DNA of 13,015 nucleotides from an uncultured Eubacteriales bacterium (GCA_905201305.1 CAJKNS010000048.1:1-13015); one strand, 5' to 3'. Positions 1-7,513 are shown, counted from the stretch's first letter. The notes: a model not told the origin generated them from the sequence alone. Made by a program: numbers and translations.

Positions 1-63
1 GCTGTTTACCTTGTCCGCAATCATCTGCGCAGTTTCTTCAAAGTCAATGCCCAGCAGGTATGA
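1..63. other. Edge fragment, possible end of a convergent gene
   Basis: These 60 bases are open on both strands. On the plus strand one frame reads 20 codons ending SFFKVNAQQV and stops at TGA 61-63, three bases before the hairpin at 66-99, as expected for the 3' end of a convergent gene sharing that terminator. On the minus strand the sequence reads GIDFEETAQMIADKVNS, which also looks protein-like, but that frame has no plausible ATG, GTG or TTG start between the TPM gene stop and here. I favour the plus-strand reading slightly. The product cannot be identified. Confidence 0.3.
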
Positions 64-99
64 AAAGCGGGGCTGAAATCCAAGGATTTCAGCCCCGCT
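62..99 (-). terminator. Rho-independent terminator of the minus-strand operon
   Basis: A perfect 16-bp inverted repeat (arms 66-81 and 84-99, loop of two bases) lies 20 bases past the stop of the TPM gene. Read on the minus strand, the hairpin is followed by TTTTC, a short U-run, so it should end the seven-gene operon. On the plus strand the 3' flank has no T-run, though the hairpin could still act for a convergent gene ending at 63. Confidence 0.85.
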
Positions 100-119
100 G
101 CTGTCTGATTCCTCTGCCG

Positions 120-1571
120 TCAGAACTTCCCGCCGCTAGAGCCTCCGAAGCCATCAGAATCCACGGAGGATCCGCCGGAACTGCCAGAGCTGCCGGAGTT
201 GTTCCGTTCTATTTTCTCCGTGCTCCGGGTGGTGCGGATATAGTCGTCTCTGGATTTGGTAAGCTGGAAGCTGCCGTCCACCAGATAATTCCCTGCGCCA
301 GTAGCTTTTCTGGCAGTCTTCATCTGTGCTTTAAAAATCAGGCAGACAATCAGCGCAATCAGCAGCGGCACGAAAATGATAATCAAAATCTGCACCGGGG
401 AAAACAGCGGATCGCCGGGAAGCCGAACGCCCTTGTCATAAGCGGTTCCCTGGCTGTAGCAGTCGAGGTACGTTTCACAATCGGTCAAATAGGTCTGAAA
501 TGCAGCAAAGTAATCCCCATCAGAGAGCTTTGGCACCACATCATCCTCTAGCTTGGAAATACCATAGTCCGTAAAGGCGAGAATTCCAACGCCGTATTCC
601 TTGGGGTCCTTGGGATTCCTGCCGTAGGTGACGGTGACATAATCTCTGCTGTCCATGGCAATCAGGAACAGAATGCCGTTCCGGTAGTCGCCATTTCCCA
701 GCGCATGCTCCTGATAATAGGTCTTGGCAAATTCCCGGCGAGTTGCGCCCTCCAAGGAATTCACAGTCAGCACATAGGGGTTGCAGCCATATTTCGTCGC
801 AATTTTCTGAGCCTGATCCTCTAACCGGAGTTTCTGGACGTCCGTTAACAGTCCTGCTTCATCAAAAATCAGAGCATAGTCGGACGATTCCGCTGTCTGC
901 GCAGGAGCCGCGGTTTCTCCCGCTTCCGGGGATACCGTTTCTTCCGCTCCCGGAGCTGCGATTTCAGGCGCTGTGTTCCCTGTAGCTTCCGGTGTATCGG
1001 GGTCATTCTGCGGCTCTGCCCCTTCCTCTAATTGCGAAGGCGCGTTCTGTCCTGTCATGAAAAGCGTAATATTGGAGGCAAAGACATCCACTGCATTGGC
1101 GCAAGCCTCGCCGGCGACTTCATAACTGAGCCCCTTGCCTTGCAGAATCAGATCCAGCGCTGTATAGAGATTGTCCGCATAGTCCGTATCCAGTATCTTC
1201 TCCCCTTGTCCCCGGGAATAGACGCAGTAGTCCACAAAATCGACTGTTCCGCCCTGATCCGTTACATAGATCATCAGTAGGACACCGTCCTGCTCGGATC
1301 CGGAGCCATAGCCGTACTGGTCATAAAACAGCGCGGCATAGTCAAGAATGCTATAGTCCTCCAAATCGTCCACAATATCCACGTGGAGCCCCAGTGCAAA
1401 CTGATTCGATAGGGTGGGCAGCGTGACTTCACCTTGGGTGGTAAATCGGTCAGAGTCCAGCGCATCAATGGCGGTGTAGGTGCTTCCATGATCCAGCCAG
1501 GCGAAGGACGGCAAGGAAAGCGTCAGCGCAAGTAGCAGCGCCATGGTCAGTTTCAAAATCCATTTTCTCAT
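120..1571 (-). CDS. Secreted, membrane-anchored TPM-domain protein (YdjH-like)
   Basis: A 483-residue protein with an N-terminal signal peptide (about 1-24, cut after SFA). A clear TPM domain spans about 232-375, beginning LIFDEAGLLTD and continuing through NPYVLTVNSLEG and NGILFLIAMDSRDY. Residues about 45-168 (FALGLHVDIVDDLEDYS..., DGVLLMIYVTD) have the same strand/helix order and look like a second, diverged TPM copy. A Pro/Glu/Ala-rich linker (about 180-230) joins them. One membrane helix (393-413) follows, then a short cytoplasmic part ending in a Ser/Gly-rich tail, common in TPM proteins. The TPM domains should face outward. The ATG has AGGAGG 8 bases upstream, overlapping the end of the preceding gene, so the two are translationally linked. 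TPM domains occur in YgcG and in B. subtilis YdjH. The exact biochemical role is unproven. It is the last gene of the operon. Confidence 0.88.
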   Translation of the reverse strand: MRKWILKLTMALLLALTLSLPSFAWLDHGSTYTAIDALDSDRFTTQGEVTLPTLSNQFALGLHVDIVDDLEDYSILDYAALFYDQYGYGSGSEQDGVLLMIYVTDQGGTVDFVDYCVYSRGQGEKILDTDYADNLYTALDLILQGKGLSYEVAGEACANAVDVFASNITLFMTGQNAPSQLEEGAEPQNDPDTPEATGNTAPEIAAPGAEETVSPEAGETAAPAQTAESSDYALIFDEAGLLTDVQKLRLEDQAQKIATKYGCNPYVLTVNSLEGATRREFAKTYYQEHALGNGDYRNGILFLIAMDSRDYVTVTYGRNPKDPKEYGVGILAFTDYGISKLEDDVVPKLSDGDYFAAFQTYLTDCETYLDCYSQGTAYDKGVRLPGDPLFSPVQILIIIFVPLLIALIVCLIFKAQMKTARKATGAGNYLVDGSFQLTKSRDDYIRTTRSTEKIERNNSGSSGSSGGSSVDSDGFGGSSGGKF

Positions 1572-1584
1572 ATGCGCTGCCTCC

Positions 1585-2667
1585 TTACTTTCCCAATAGG
1601 TACATCAGCAGGGTGAGCAGCGCCATCAGCGGCAGGGAAATCCCCGCCATCCACGCTGCAAATTTTCCCTTGGACACCGGCAAATCCCCAATGAGCTTGC
1701 CAGTCTGGCCATTCATAGCGAAGAGGTAATCCTGGTTCTGCCACTTAGTGTGGAGCATCCACACCGGCAGCAGGGCATATTTCACGCCGACTTTCTCAAA
1801 ATGAATGTGCTTTCCAGTGATTCGGTGGGAGGAATAGCCCTCAATGGTGCCGTCTAGCAGTCCGGAAAGGCTCTCCTCCATCCGCTCTGTGGCCCGGGAC
1901 TGGCTTTCATTTTTGTCTACATCGTATTTTTCCGCCAGAAAACCAGGAAGATAGGCGGTGGAAAAATCCGTAAGCTCCCCATAATCATAGGGCTCGATGG
2001 AGTCCATATGGGCATCGGGCATTTTTGTAGAACCGTCTACAGGGATGCGCTGAAACTGCGCTTCACCCTCCCGCAGAATCCGATATTCTTCAATTTCGGT
2101 AATCTTATAGTCGCCTTCCGTCCAGGTGCTAACCTGATGGGCTTCTCCTCGAATGCTCCCCTCCGACGTTCCGTCAAAGAGCCAGAAAGGAACGTAAATG
2201 CCCTGGATTTTGGTGATATGATTGTTTCCGGAAAAAGCTCCAGGGAGAAATTTCTTGCCTCGATAGTAACGTTTCAGTGCGGAAATTGCGGCGTTTTTGT
2301 CCAGCCGGAAGGGAATAATATAATCCGGCTTCAGCATACCGCCAAACTGCCCGGGCACGACTGTGGGATTACCGCAGTAGGGGCAGGAAGTCGCTGCGGT
2401 GGTTTCGTCGCAGACCACCTCGGCTCCACAGGAGGGGCAGCTATAGGCGCGCATGCCTTCCGGGGTCCAGAAAGATTCCGCGGGGGTGTCTGTCGTGGCA
2501 TCGAAGGCTTTTTCTGCGGCTTCTTCTTTTTTGTGGTAGAGCTGCTCAATTTCTGCGGGATCATATTGGCTACCGCAGTAGTCGCATTGCAGCTTACCGG
2601 TTTCTCCAGAAAAGTGCAAGGGTCCCATACAGGCAGGGCACTGGTAGTTTACGGTCTGTGCGGGCAT
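1585..2667 (-). CDS. Zinc-ribbon protein with C-terminal membrane anchor (YdjG-like)
   Basis: A 360-residue protein with two N-terminal zinc ribbons: C10-x2-C13 with C28-x2-C31, and C77-x2-C80 with C95-x2-C98. The ribbons are split by a charged helix (about 36-58). A long globular part (about 105-330, with PDYIIPF, YVPFWLFD, LLPVWMLHTKW and FAMNGQTGKL) is followed by one hydrophobic helix (about 337-357). Databases often label this family 'TFIIB-type zinc ribbon' or, misleadingly, 'primosomal/helicase'. No helicase motif is present. The layout matches B. subtilis YdjG, which works with YdjH at the membrane. I start at the seventh codon of the longest frame because AGGAG lies 8 bases before that ATG and nothing resembling a ribosome site precedes the upstream ATG. 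The gap to the TPM gene is only 13 bases. Confidence 0.87.
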   Translation of the reverse strand: MPAQTVNYQCPACMGPLHFSGETGKLQCDYCGSQYDPAEIEQLYHKKEEAAEKAFDATTDTPAESFWTPEGMRAYSCPSCGAEVVCDETTAATSCPYCGNPTVVPGQFGGMLKPDYIIPFRLDKNAAISALKRYYRGKKFLPGAFSGNNHITKIQGIYVPFWLFDGTSEGSIRGEAHQVSTWTEGDYKITEIEEYRILREGEAQFQRIPVDGSTKMPDAHMDSIEPYDYGELTDFSTAYLPGFLAEKYDVDKNESQSRATERMEESLSGLLDGTIEGYSSHRITGKHIHFEKVGVKYALLPVWMLHTKWQNQDYLFAMNGQTGKLIGDLPVSKGKFAAWMAGISLPLMALLTLLMYLLGK

Positions 2668-2675
2668 TGCATCCA

Positions 2676-2683
2676 CTCCTCTC
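2676..2683 (-). promoter_or_regulatory. Ribosome binding site deciding the zinc-ribbon start
   Basis: GAGAGGAG on the minus strand ends 8 bases before the ATG at 2667. It overlaps the alternative upstream ATG at 2685, which has no purine-rich site of its own, so 2667 is the preferred start. Confidence 0.75.
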
Positions 2684-2700
2684 ATATGACTGTGACAGAT

Positions 2701-2728
2701 GGGGAGCCGCCGAAACAGACGGCTCCCC
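2701..2728 (-). promoter_or_regulatory. Hairpin between operon genes 5 and 6
   Basis: A perfect 9-bp GC-rich stem (GGGGAGCCG at 2701-2709 pairing with 2720-2728, loop of 10) lies 11 bases after the lipoprotein stop and about 33 bases before the next start codon. No T-run follows on the minus strand, so it is more likely an mRNA-stabilising or partial-attenuation hairpin than a full terminator. The longest gap in the operon (72 bases) is here. Confidence 0.5.
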
Positions 2729-2739
2729 GGTAGGAATGC

Positions 2740-4317
2740 TTACTGTACGTTAAATGTGGCACCTAAATTATCGCCACTGAGGAAGTTATACAGCCGAACG
2801 GCCACCGGCGAACCAGTGTCATGAAGGGAGAAACAACTGCTGACCGAAATGGTTTCACCGGGCTGGATATCCACGGATTCGTTCTCATCAGTCTCCGTTG
2901 TATCATTTGCAGAGCCATAGCTCAGCTGAATGCCGTCCTGCATCACCTCTATGCTGGACTCGCTCCAGAAGGAGGTGGCCTCCTGAGAGTTGTTGGTGAA
3001 GTCGAAGAATATACGGATTACCGGTCCGTTATCCAGCCAGCCGTCCACCACTTCACTGCCAGTGATACTGACGTAATAGTCCTCGCTGTAAACGCCTTCG
3101 GCGGAGAGCCCGGCAACAAATTCATCGCTGCTGCAGGGTTCGATGGTATACTCATCAGCGGGACGTCCGGGTAGATTGCTGGGGTCAAAGGTCATGGTGA
3201 CGCTGTCGCCATCATAGCCCTCGATCACGGTGAACTCAATGGGGCCGCCATCAGGCTTGAAATTGTACTCTTTGATGCAACGGATGGTTCTTCCGGGCAG
3301 AATATCCAGACTGTAGTTTCCGTCCTCCGGCGCGTACTCACCATAGGGGGCGTAAGTACTCACCAGCTCATACCCGTCTTGATAGGCTTTGGTGTCGCAT
3401 GCAAAAAAGAAGGATTCCTCCTCCTCGGAGTTGTTGGTGAAATCCACGTAGAAACGAATGGCATCCTTGTCGTCCGTATCCATAAACTGCTCTGCCGCCA
3501 GAATTGCAATGTGATAGTCGCCCAGATCTGCGGACGCCGGCTCGGTGCTGACCTCCATAGAAGACTCTGCCGTATCGCCGTCACCGTCCAATATTTCGAG
3601 CGCCTCAGAATCCTCCGGTTCTGCGGCTGCGGTTCCGGTCGGGATGGCGGGAGGCGTGTCGCTGCTGCGTGTAAAGATCATTTTGGTCCCGTCTTCTTCC
3701 AGCGTCAGCGTATCGCCATCGATCGTATAAGGAACGGTTTCATCTCCCATAGAGAAGGTACCATCCTTCCATGTCAGCTGCTGTGCATCCTCACCGGCTA
3801 CAGCCAAGGTGCCGGTTCCGTCCTCGTTGATTATCAGGAAGAAGGAGTCCGGATCTCCACCGACTGCTCTCATGTCATCCTTGGTGAGTGTTTCGCCATC
3901 CATTTCCATGGATTCAAAGGTAAAGTAACCCACTTCCGGAGCCACCACCTCGGGAACCTCTTTGCCCTCCTGAATGAAATACATGTTCATGTTCATGATT
4001 TCGATGTGCAGAACGCCGTCCTTCAGGGTGCCGGTGGCGGTTTCGCCGTCGATATCTACGGTGATTGTCTCACCGTCCAGGGTGTATTTCACGGAACCGC
4101 TGGTGCCCTCGATATTCATCTTGCCCTTGCCACCCTGCTTTAGTTCCAGGGTGGAGGTCTGGGACAGAACCTCGTCTGCCTTCATCTCTATGCCCAGCAT
4201 TTCCACTGCATAGCAGGTGTAAACGCCCATGAGGCTTTCGTCGTATTGGGGACCGCCGCAGGCACACAGGCTCAACGCCAGTGCCAGAGTCAGCAGTATA
4301 CTGAGTAGTTTTTTCAT
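2740..4317 (-). CDS. Lipoprotein with two DUF5067-like domains
   Basis: A 525-residue protein with a lipoprotein signal peptide (1-19) and a lipobox LCAC, so C20 should be lipidated and the protein held on the outer face of the membrane. Residues about 29-117 and 129-217 look like two related small beta-rich units (DGETITVDIDG... against DGDTLTLEEDG...), each with an alternating strand pattern of the kind seen in lipocalin-like lipoprotein repeats. An acidic linker (about 220-262) leads to two DUF5067-like, Ig-type domains at about 265-376 and 408-523. They share FTNNS, QDG and a D-I-x-PG-x-TI motif. The start is the internal ATG with AGGAG 8 bases upstream. The longer frame adds 29 residues with no ribosome site and would bury the signal peptide. 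Function is unknown. DUF5067 lipoproteins are common in Firmicutes. An extracytoplasmic sensor or binding role would fit its neighbours but is inferred. Confidence 0.85.
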   Translation of the reverse strand: MKKLLSILLTLALALSLCACGGPQYDESLMGVYTCYAVEMLGIEMKADEVLSQTSTLELKQGGKGKMNIEGTSGSVKYTLDGETITVDIDGETATGTLKDGVLHIEIMNMNMYFIQEGKEVPEVVAPEVGYFTFESMEMDGETLTKDDMRAVGGDPDSFFLIINEDGTGTLAVAGEDAQQLTWKDGTFSMGDETVPYTIDGDTLTLEEDGTKMIFTRSSDTPPAIPTGTAAAEPEDSEALEILDGDGDTAESSMEVSTEPASADLGDYHIAILAAEQFMDTDDKDAIRFYVDFTNNSEEEESFFFACDTKAYQDGYELVSTYAPYGEYAPEDGNYSLDILPGRTIRCIKEYNFKPDGGPIEFTVIEGYDGDSVTMTFDPSNLPGRPADEYTIEPCSSDEFVAGLSAEGVYSEDYYVSITGSEVVDGWLDNGPVIRIFFDFTNNSQEATSFWSESSIEVMQDGIQLSYGSANDTTETDENESVDIQPGETISVSSCFSLHDTGSPVAVRLYNFLSGDNLGATFNVQ

Positions 4318-4320
4318 CGT

Positions 4321-4330
4321 TTTCTCTCCT
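4321..4330 (-). promoter_or_regulatory. Ribosome binding site deciding the lipoprotein start
   Basis: AGGAGAGAAA on the minus strand precedes the ATG at 4317, with 8 bases between AGGAG and the start. A TATAAT-like string (in the stretch 4331-4340) sits just upstream, but no matching -35 box is visible, so I do not call an internal promoter. Confidence 0.7.
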
Positions 4331-4360
4331 ATTATAATATAGTTGGAATGCAGGGAGCGC

Positions 4361-5143
4361 TTATCCCATGGCGCCGCCGCAGTATTCGCAGCAGCCGTTG
4401 GCATCGGGGATGGTGGTAGCGCCGCAGTAGGGACAGGTCTGTGCGGTCTTGGGAGCAGCGGCTTCCTGTGCTTCCTTCCGGACCTGGGTGCGGATGGAGG
4501 TCAGGGCATGCTTGATTTCCTTGCCCATACGCTCATAGTCCTGATAGTCGATGCTGCGCTTGCCGGGGGTGGTGTTCATTGTCGGTTGCCCAGTGAATTC
4601 CACCTCTACGCTGCTGCGGTTGAGTTTGAACTTCATCTCGTCAAAATAGGGGTGATTCACTCGAATGATGATGTAAAAGTCGTAGCGGTAGACATAGTGG
4701 GGCGGGTTATAGCTCACCCGCTTGGTATTGCCGTCTTTGTCCCGAATTTCGCGCATTTCCTCCGTCCGGCTTTCGGAGATGTCCAAATCACAGCCGGTGA
4801 CTTGAGAGAAGGAGAGTACGTCGGGATTTGCTTCTGCCAGGTTCCGGGCCCGGGTCACCATAAACAGCTGCTGATCTTCATCCAGCAGAACGTTCATATC
4901 CTCACCGAAGCTCCGGGTGGTGTGGAATTTTGCAACAGCGTCCCGGTTTTCCTCCCGGTAGTCAAGCTGTGCCTTGATGTCCGCCACGGTGGAATGCCGC
5001 CGCTCATTGAACCAGGGGGACAGCTTTCCGGCGCACTCCTTGCAGCAGTTGCCGTCCTCCAGCTTCTTATTGCCCAGAAGACCAATTTCTCCACCGCAAA
5101 TATCGCAGACCTTTTTATCGAATAATTTTCCAAATAAGCCCAT
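4361..5143 (-). CDS. DUF4428-type zinc-finger protein with C-terminal zinc ribbon
   Basis: A 260-residue soluble protein with no signal peptide or membrane helix. The N-terminus (about 1-60) carries a treble-clef-like finger, C13-x2-C16 and C34-x2-C37 (C33 adjacent), in a context (CDICGGEIGLLG, KLEDGNCCKEC, LSPWFNERRHS) that I recognise as DUF4428. The middle (about 75-220) is a mixed alpha/beta region with YRYDFYIIIRVNHPYFDEMKF and EVEFTG, typical of proteins with this N-terminus. The C-terminus has a second ribbon, C237-x2-C240 and C252-x2-C255. The ATG has AAGGAAA about 7 bases upstream. It lies 43 bases before the lipoprotein gene and 19 bases after the four-helix gene, so it is in the operon. 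Its function is unknown. Paired zinc modules at both ends suggest a scaffold or metal-dependent partner of the other zinc-ribbon proteins here, which is inference. Confidence 0.82.
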   Translation of the reverse strand: MGLFGKLFDKKVCDICGGEIGLLGNKKLEDGNCCKECAGKLSPWFNERRHSTVADIKAQLDYREENRDAVAKFHTTRSFGEDMNVLLDEDQQLFMVTRARNLAEANPDVLSFSQVTGCDLDISESRTEEMREIRDKDGNTKRVSYNPPHYVYRYDFYIIIRVNHPYFDEMKFKLNRSSVEVEFTGQPTMNTTPGKRSIDYQDYERMGKEIKHALTSIRTQVRKEAQEAAAPKTAQTCPYCGATTIPDANGCCEYCGGAMG

Positions 5144-5162
5144 TTCTATTTCCTTTTCACGG

Positions 5163-5576
5163 TTAGCCCACTGGATTTGTAGACTGTATGTTTTTCACTG
5201 CACCAATGATATAGAGCACCGGAAGCACAAGACCCAAAACCAGGCTGAATGCGCTGAAATCGCCGCCGCCTGCAACTCCAAGGATCGTACCCGCAACACT
5301 CAAAACGGCAACCAGAGCACCCCATACGATGCAGACTTTGGCTTTCTGGGGCTTTTCGGCATTCAGAACGCCAATAATACCGGCAATCAGCTCCACAATA
5401 CCGCTGACCAAAAATAGAATGGTGCTGGCATAAAGCATAGCAGCCTCCGAATGTGCAGAGGCAATATACGCCAATGCCGCAACACTCAATACTGCAATAA
5501 TTCCCAGGATGGTTGCCAATGCGCCGCCGATAATCATCAAAATACCGGTTACCTTTAAAAACTTATGTCCTTTCAT
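5163..5576 (-). CDS. Small four-helix membrane protein
   Basis: A 137-residue, highly hydrophobic protein with four predicted membrane helices: about 8-38, 46-71, 81-104 and 109-127. Short charged loops (HSEA, NAEKPQKAK) separate some of them and the C-terminal tail is short. The second and third helices contain small-residue patterns (GIVELIAGIIGVL, GALVAVL) suited to tight helix packing. The start has an excellent AGGAGG about 6 bases upstream. I do not recognise a named family with confidence. Small 4TM proteins of this kind often sit beside DUF4428 or zinc-ribbon genes in Clostridia. In this operon it could be the membrane partner of the SPFH protein upstream, but this is only context. 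Confidence 0.8.
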   Translation of the reverse strand: MKGHKFLKVTGILMIIGGALATILGIIAVLSVAALAYIASAHSEAAMLYASTILFLVSGIVELIAGIIGVLNAEKPQKAKVCIVWGALVAVLSVAGTILGVAGGGDFSAFSLVLGLVLPVLYIIGAVKNIQSTNPVG

Positions 5577-5627
5577 TGTGTCCTCCTTTTCGTGATGGTG
5601 GATGTTGAGCGGATAAAAGCCGAAGTA

Positions 5628-7085
5628 TTACTGAATATCGCCCGTGTCAAAGGGATCGCCGCACTCCGGGCAGAACTTCGGGGGATGGGTGGGATCTTCT
5701 GGCTCCCAGCCGCACTTGTCGCATTTATAGAGGGGGGCTGCGGCGGGCTTTTTTGCACCACATTCCGAGCAGAATTTTCCCTTGTTCACTGCGCCGCAGG
5801 CGCAGGTCCAGCCGTCGGGCTTCGGCTCCGGACGCTTGGTGCCGCATTCCGGGCAGAACTTTCCGGTAACGGTAGCACCGCAGGCGCAGGTCCAGCTGTC
5901 GGCGGCAGGCTTCGGCTCCGGCTTTTTTGCACCGCATTCCGGGCAGAACTTTCCGGTGACGACAGCACCGCAGGAGCAGGTCCAGCTGTCAGGTGCCGGT
6001 GCAGCGGGCGCGGGCTGAGGAGCAGGCTGATAGGCTTGCTGCGTTTGCTGCTGTGCCATTTGCTGCTGTGCGTTCATCTGATAGAGGCTCTGGGCATTGA
6101 TGCCCCCTGCTGCTCCTGCCATATTCATGCCCATAAATGCCATCGCGGGACCGGCACCGGTATTAGCGGCGGCAGCCTCCATGGCATTGCCCTGGGCTTC
6201 CACCAGTCTTGCGGCAGCTCTGCCGGGATCGGTAAGCCGGGCTTCCTTGCCCATCTGCATCTGCTGCTTGCGGATCTCGGCTTCCACCTCTTCATCCGCC
6301 TTCATACTGGAGATGCCAAAGGAGACGATTTCCAGTCCCCGTTTTTCCCGCCAGGATTTTGACAGCACCTCATTGAGTGCCTCGGCAATCTCTGTGGTAT
6401 GACCGGGCAGGGCAGAATAGCGAATGCCCATTTCGGAAATCCGGGCAAAGGCAGGCTGGAGCGCGGTAAGCAGTTCGCTGCGGAGCTGACCGTCCAGCTT
6501 ATCCCGGGTGTAGGCTTCGGATACGTTGCCGCAGACATTGGCATAGAACAGCATGGGGTTGCAGATCCGATAGCTGTACTCGCCAAAGCAGCGGATGGTG
6601 ATGTCCATGTCGATAAACGCCCGCTCATCTACCACCCGGAAGGGCACGGGACTGGGGGTGCCGTATTTATTGCCGATGAGTTCCTTGATGTTGAAATAGT
6701 AGACCCGCTGATCCTTGGGGGCTTCGCCGCCAAAGGTAAAGCGCTTGCCCATGGTTTTAAATGTGTCCATGAGACTGGTGCTGAGATCGCCGGAGAAAAT
6801 GGTGGGCTCCGTGGAGCTGTCGAAGGTAAATTCACCGGGCTCGGCGCAGATTTCCACCACCTTGCCCTGCTCCACAATCATCATGCACTGGCCGTCCGCC
6901 ACGGCGATGACGGAGCCGTTGGAAATAATATTGTCCGATCCCTTATTGGAGCCCCGGCCGGTAGTGCGCTTCTGACCCTTGACTGCCAATACGGTTTCGG
7001 GGATGGATTCGCAGTAGAAATACTCCTTCCACTGGTCGGCAAGCACGCCGCCTGCCGCACCCATTGCTGCTTTGATAAGTCCCAT
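5628..7085 (-). CDS. SPFH/virion-core-like protein with four zinc ribbons (YdjI-like)
   Basis: A 485-residue protein. Residues about 1-300 form an SPFH-type domain of the YdjI ('virion core protein') class, starting MGLIKAAMGA and including the conserved DQWKEYFYCESIP and ISNGSVIAVADGQ. A coiled segment (about 262-305, KADEEVEAEIRKQQMQMGKEA) follows, where SPFH proteins oligomerise. A Met/Gln/Ala/Pro-rich linker (about 306-366) leads to three near-identical ribbons (TCSCG...FCPECG, TCACG...FCPECG, TCACG...FCSECG) and a fourth with different spacing (KCDKCG...FCPECG, about 454-476). SPFH proteins scaffold membrane microdomains. B. subtilis YdjI is required to place PspA at stressed membrane. 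The protein has no obvious membrane helix, so membrane contact may be by the N-terminal amphipathic stretch or by partners. AAGGAG lies about 9 bases before the ATG. It is the second gene of the operon. Confidence 0.9.
   Translation of the reverse strand: MGLIKAAMGAAGGVLADQWKEYFYCESIPETVLAVKGQKRTTGRGSNKGSDNIISNGSVIAVADGQCMMIVEQGKVVEICAEPGEFTFDSSTEPTIFSGDLSTSLMDTFKTMGKRFTFGGEAPKDQRVYYFNIKELIGNKYGTPSPVPFRVVDERAFIDMDITIRCFGEYSYRICNPMLFYANVCGNVSEAYTRDKLDGQLRSELLTALQPAFARISEMGIRYSALPGHTTEIAEALNEVLSKSWREKRGLEIVSFGISSMKADEEVEAEIRKQQMQMGKEARLTDPGRAAARLVEAQGNAMEAAAANTGAGPAMAFMGMNMAGAAGGINAQSLYQMNAQQQMAQQQTQQAYQPAPQPAPAAPAPDSWTCSCGAVVTGKFCPECGAKKPEPKPAADSWTCACGATVTGKFCPECGTKRPEPKPDGWTCACGAVNKGKFCSECGAKKPAAAPLYKCDKCGWEPEDPTHPPKFCPECGDPFDTGDIQ
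5736..5990 (-). repeat. Tandem coding repeat encoding three zinc ribbons
   Basis: Three direct units within the SPFH gene start at about 5990, 5900 and 5816 (28-30 codons each), encoding the ribbon plus a KKPEPKP-type linker. The first two are nearly identical in DNA, including the string for TVTGKFCPECG, which indicates recent internal duplication. The third has drifted (VNKGKFCSECG). Copy number could change by slippage or recombination. Confidence 0.8.
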
Positions 7086-7119
7086 ATGACATTTCTCCTT
7101 TTTTGTGATTCAATCATTC

Positions 7120-7503
7120 TTACAGGGTATCCAGCACAGCGGCAAGATAGGACGGGGATACGGAGGCATAGATAAAGTTGTCGATGAGTCCGTCCTTTTT
7201 TGCCTGCTTGACGGAGACCGCCAGGTCTGCGTTGGCGTTTTCGTCTACCAGCAGCAGAACCTTGCACTGGGGAAGGTTCTGCCGTACTTCCTGGCAAAGC
7301 CGCAAACGTTCAGAAAGTTTCCAAGGGGAAACATTCATGACCTCCATAATCAGCGCATGGGCAAGCACAGACCGACATAGCGTCAGGGTTTGGCTGGGGG
7401 ATTCGCTGCGCTGGACGACGAAATCCGGGTCCATGCCAGAGAGAGACTGGGAAATCGCCTCTGCAAACATCGTACATTGCATATCCAGCACGATCCGATA
7501 CAC
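7120..7503 (-). CDS. Degenerate receiver-like protein
   Basis: A 127-residue protein whose strand/helix order (YRIVLDMQ, DFVVQRS, HALIMEVMN, KVLLLVDEN, LIDNFIYASVSPSYL) resembles a response-regulator receiver. The phosphoacceptor Asp position appears to hold Glu (E54 in LIMEV), the conserved Thr/Ser after strand 4 is not present (VDEN), and the conserved Lys near strand 5 appears as Tyr (about Y112). If the fold assignment is right, it cannot be phosphorylated normally and may sit in a fixed state. There is no DNA-binding domain. I take GTG at 7503 as the start because GGAG lies 10 bases upstream. The GTG at 7512 would leave only one base of spacing. It is the first gene of the minus-strand operon, 34 bases before the SPFH gene. 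Its role is unknown, and an alternative is an unrelated small alpha/beta protein. Confidence 0.65.
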   Translation of the reverse strand: MYRIVLDMQCTMFAEAISQSLSGMDPDFVVQRSESPSQTLTLCRSVLAHALIMEVMNVSPWKLSERLRLCQEVRQNLPQCKVLLLVDENANADLAVSVKQAKKDGLIDNFIYASVSPSYLAAVLDTL

Positions 7504-7513
7504 ATATACCACG

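Noticed and set aside
1585..2667. Annotation as a helicase or primosomal protein
   Set aside because: Only zinc ribbons and a membrane anchor are seen. No Walker or helicase motifs are present.
3379..4143. A 254-codon plus-strand frame opposite the lipoprotein gene
   Set aside because: It is antisense to a gene with a clear signal peptide and domains, is rich in Cys, His and Gly as shadow frames are, and has no ribosome site.
4318..4404. An N-terminal extension of the lipoprotein
   Set aside because: It would place 29 residues before the signal peptide, overlaps the preceding gene's end, and lacks a ribosome site.
5736..5990. A repeat array considered as CRISPR
   Set aside because: The units are adjacent, in frame, and encode zinc ribbons. 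There are no spacers.
5565..6362. A 265-codon plus-strand frame opposite the SPFH gene
   Set aside because: Low-complexity translation of the zinc-ribbon repeats on the wrong strand. The minus-strand SPFH frame is certain.
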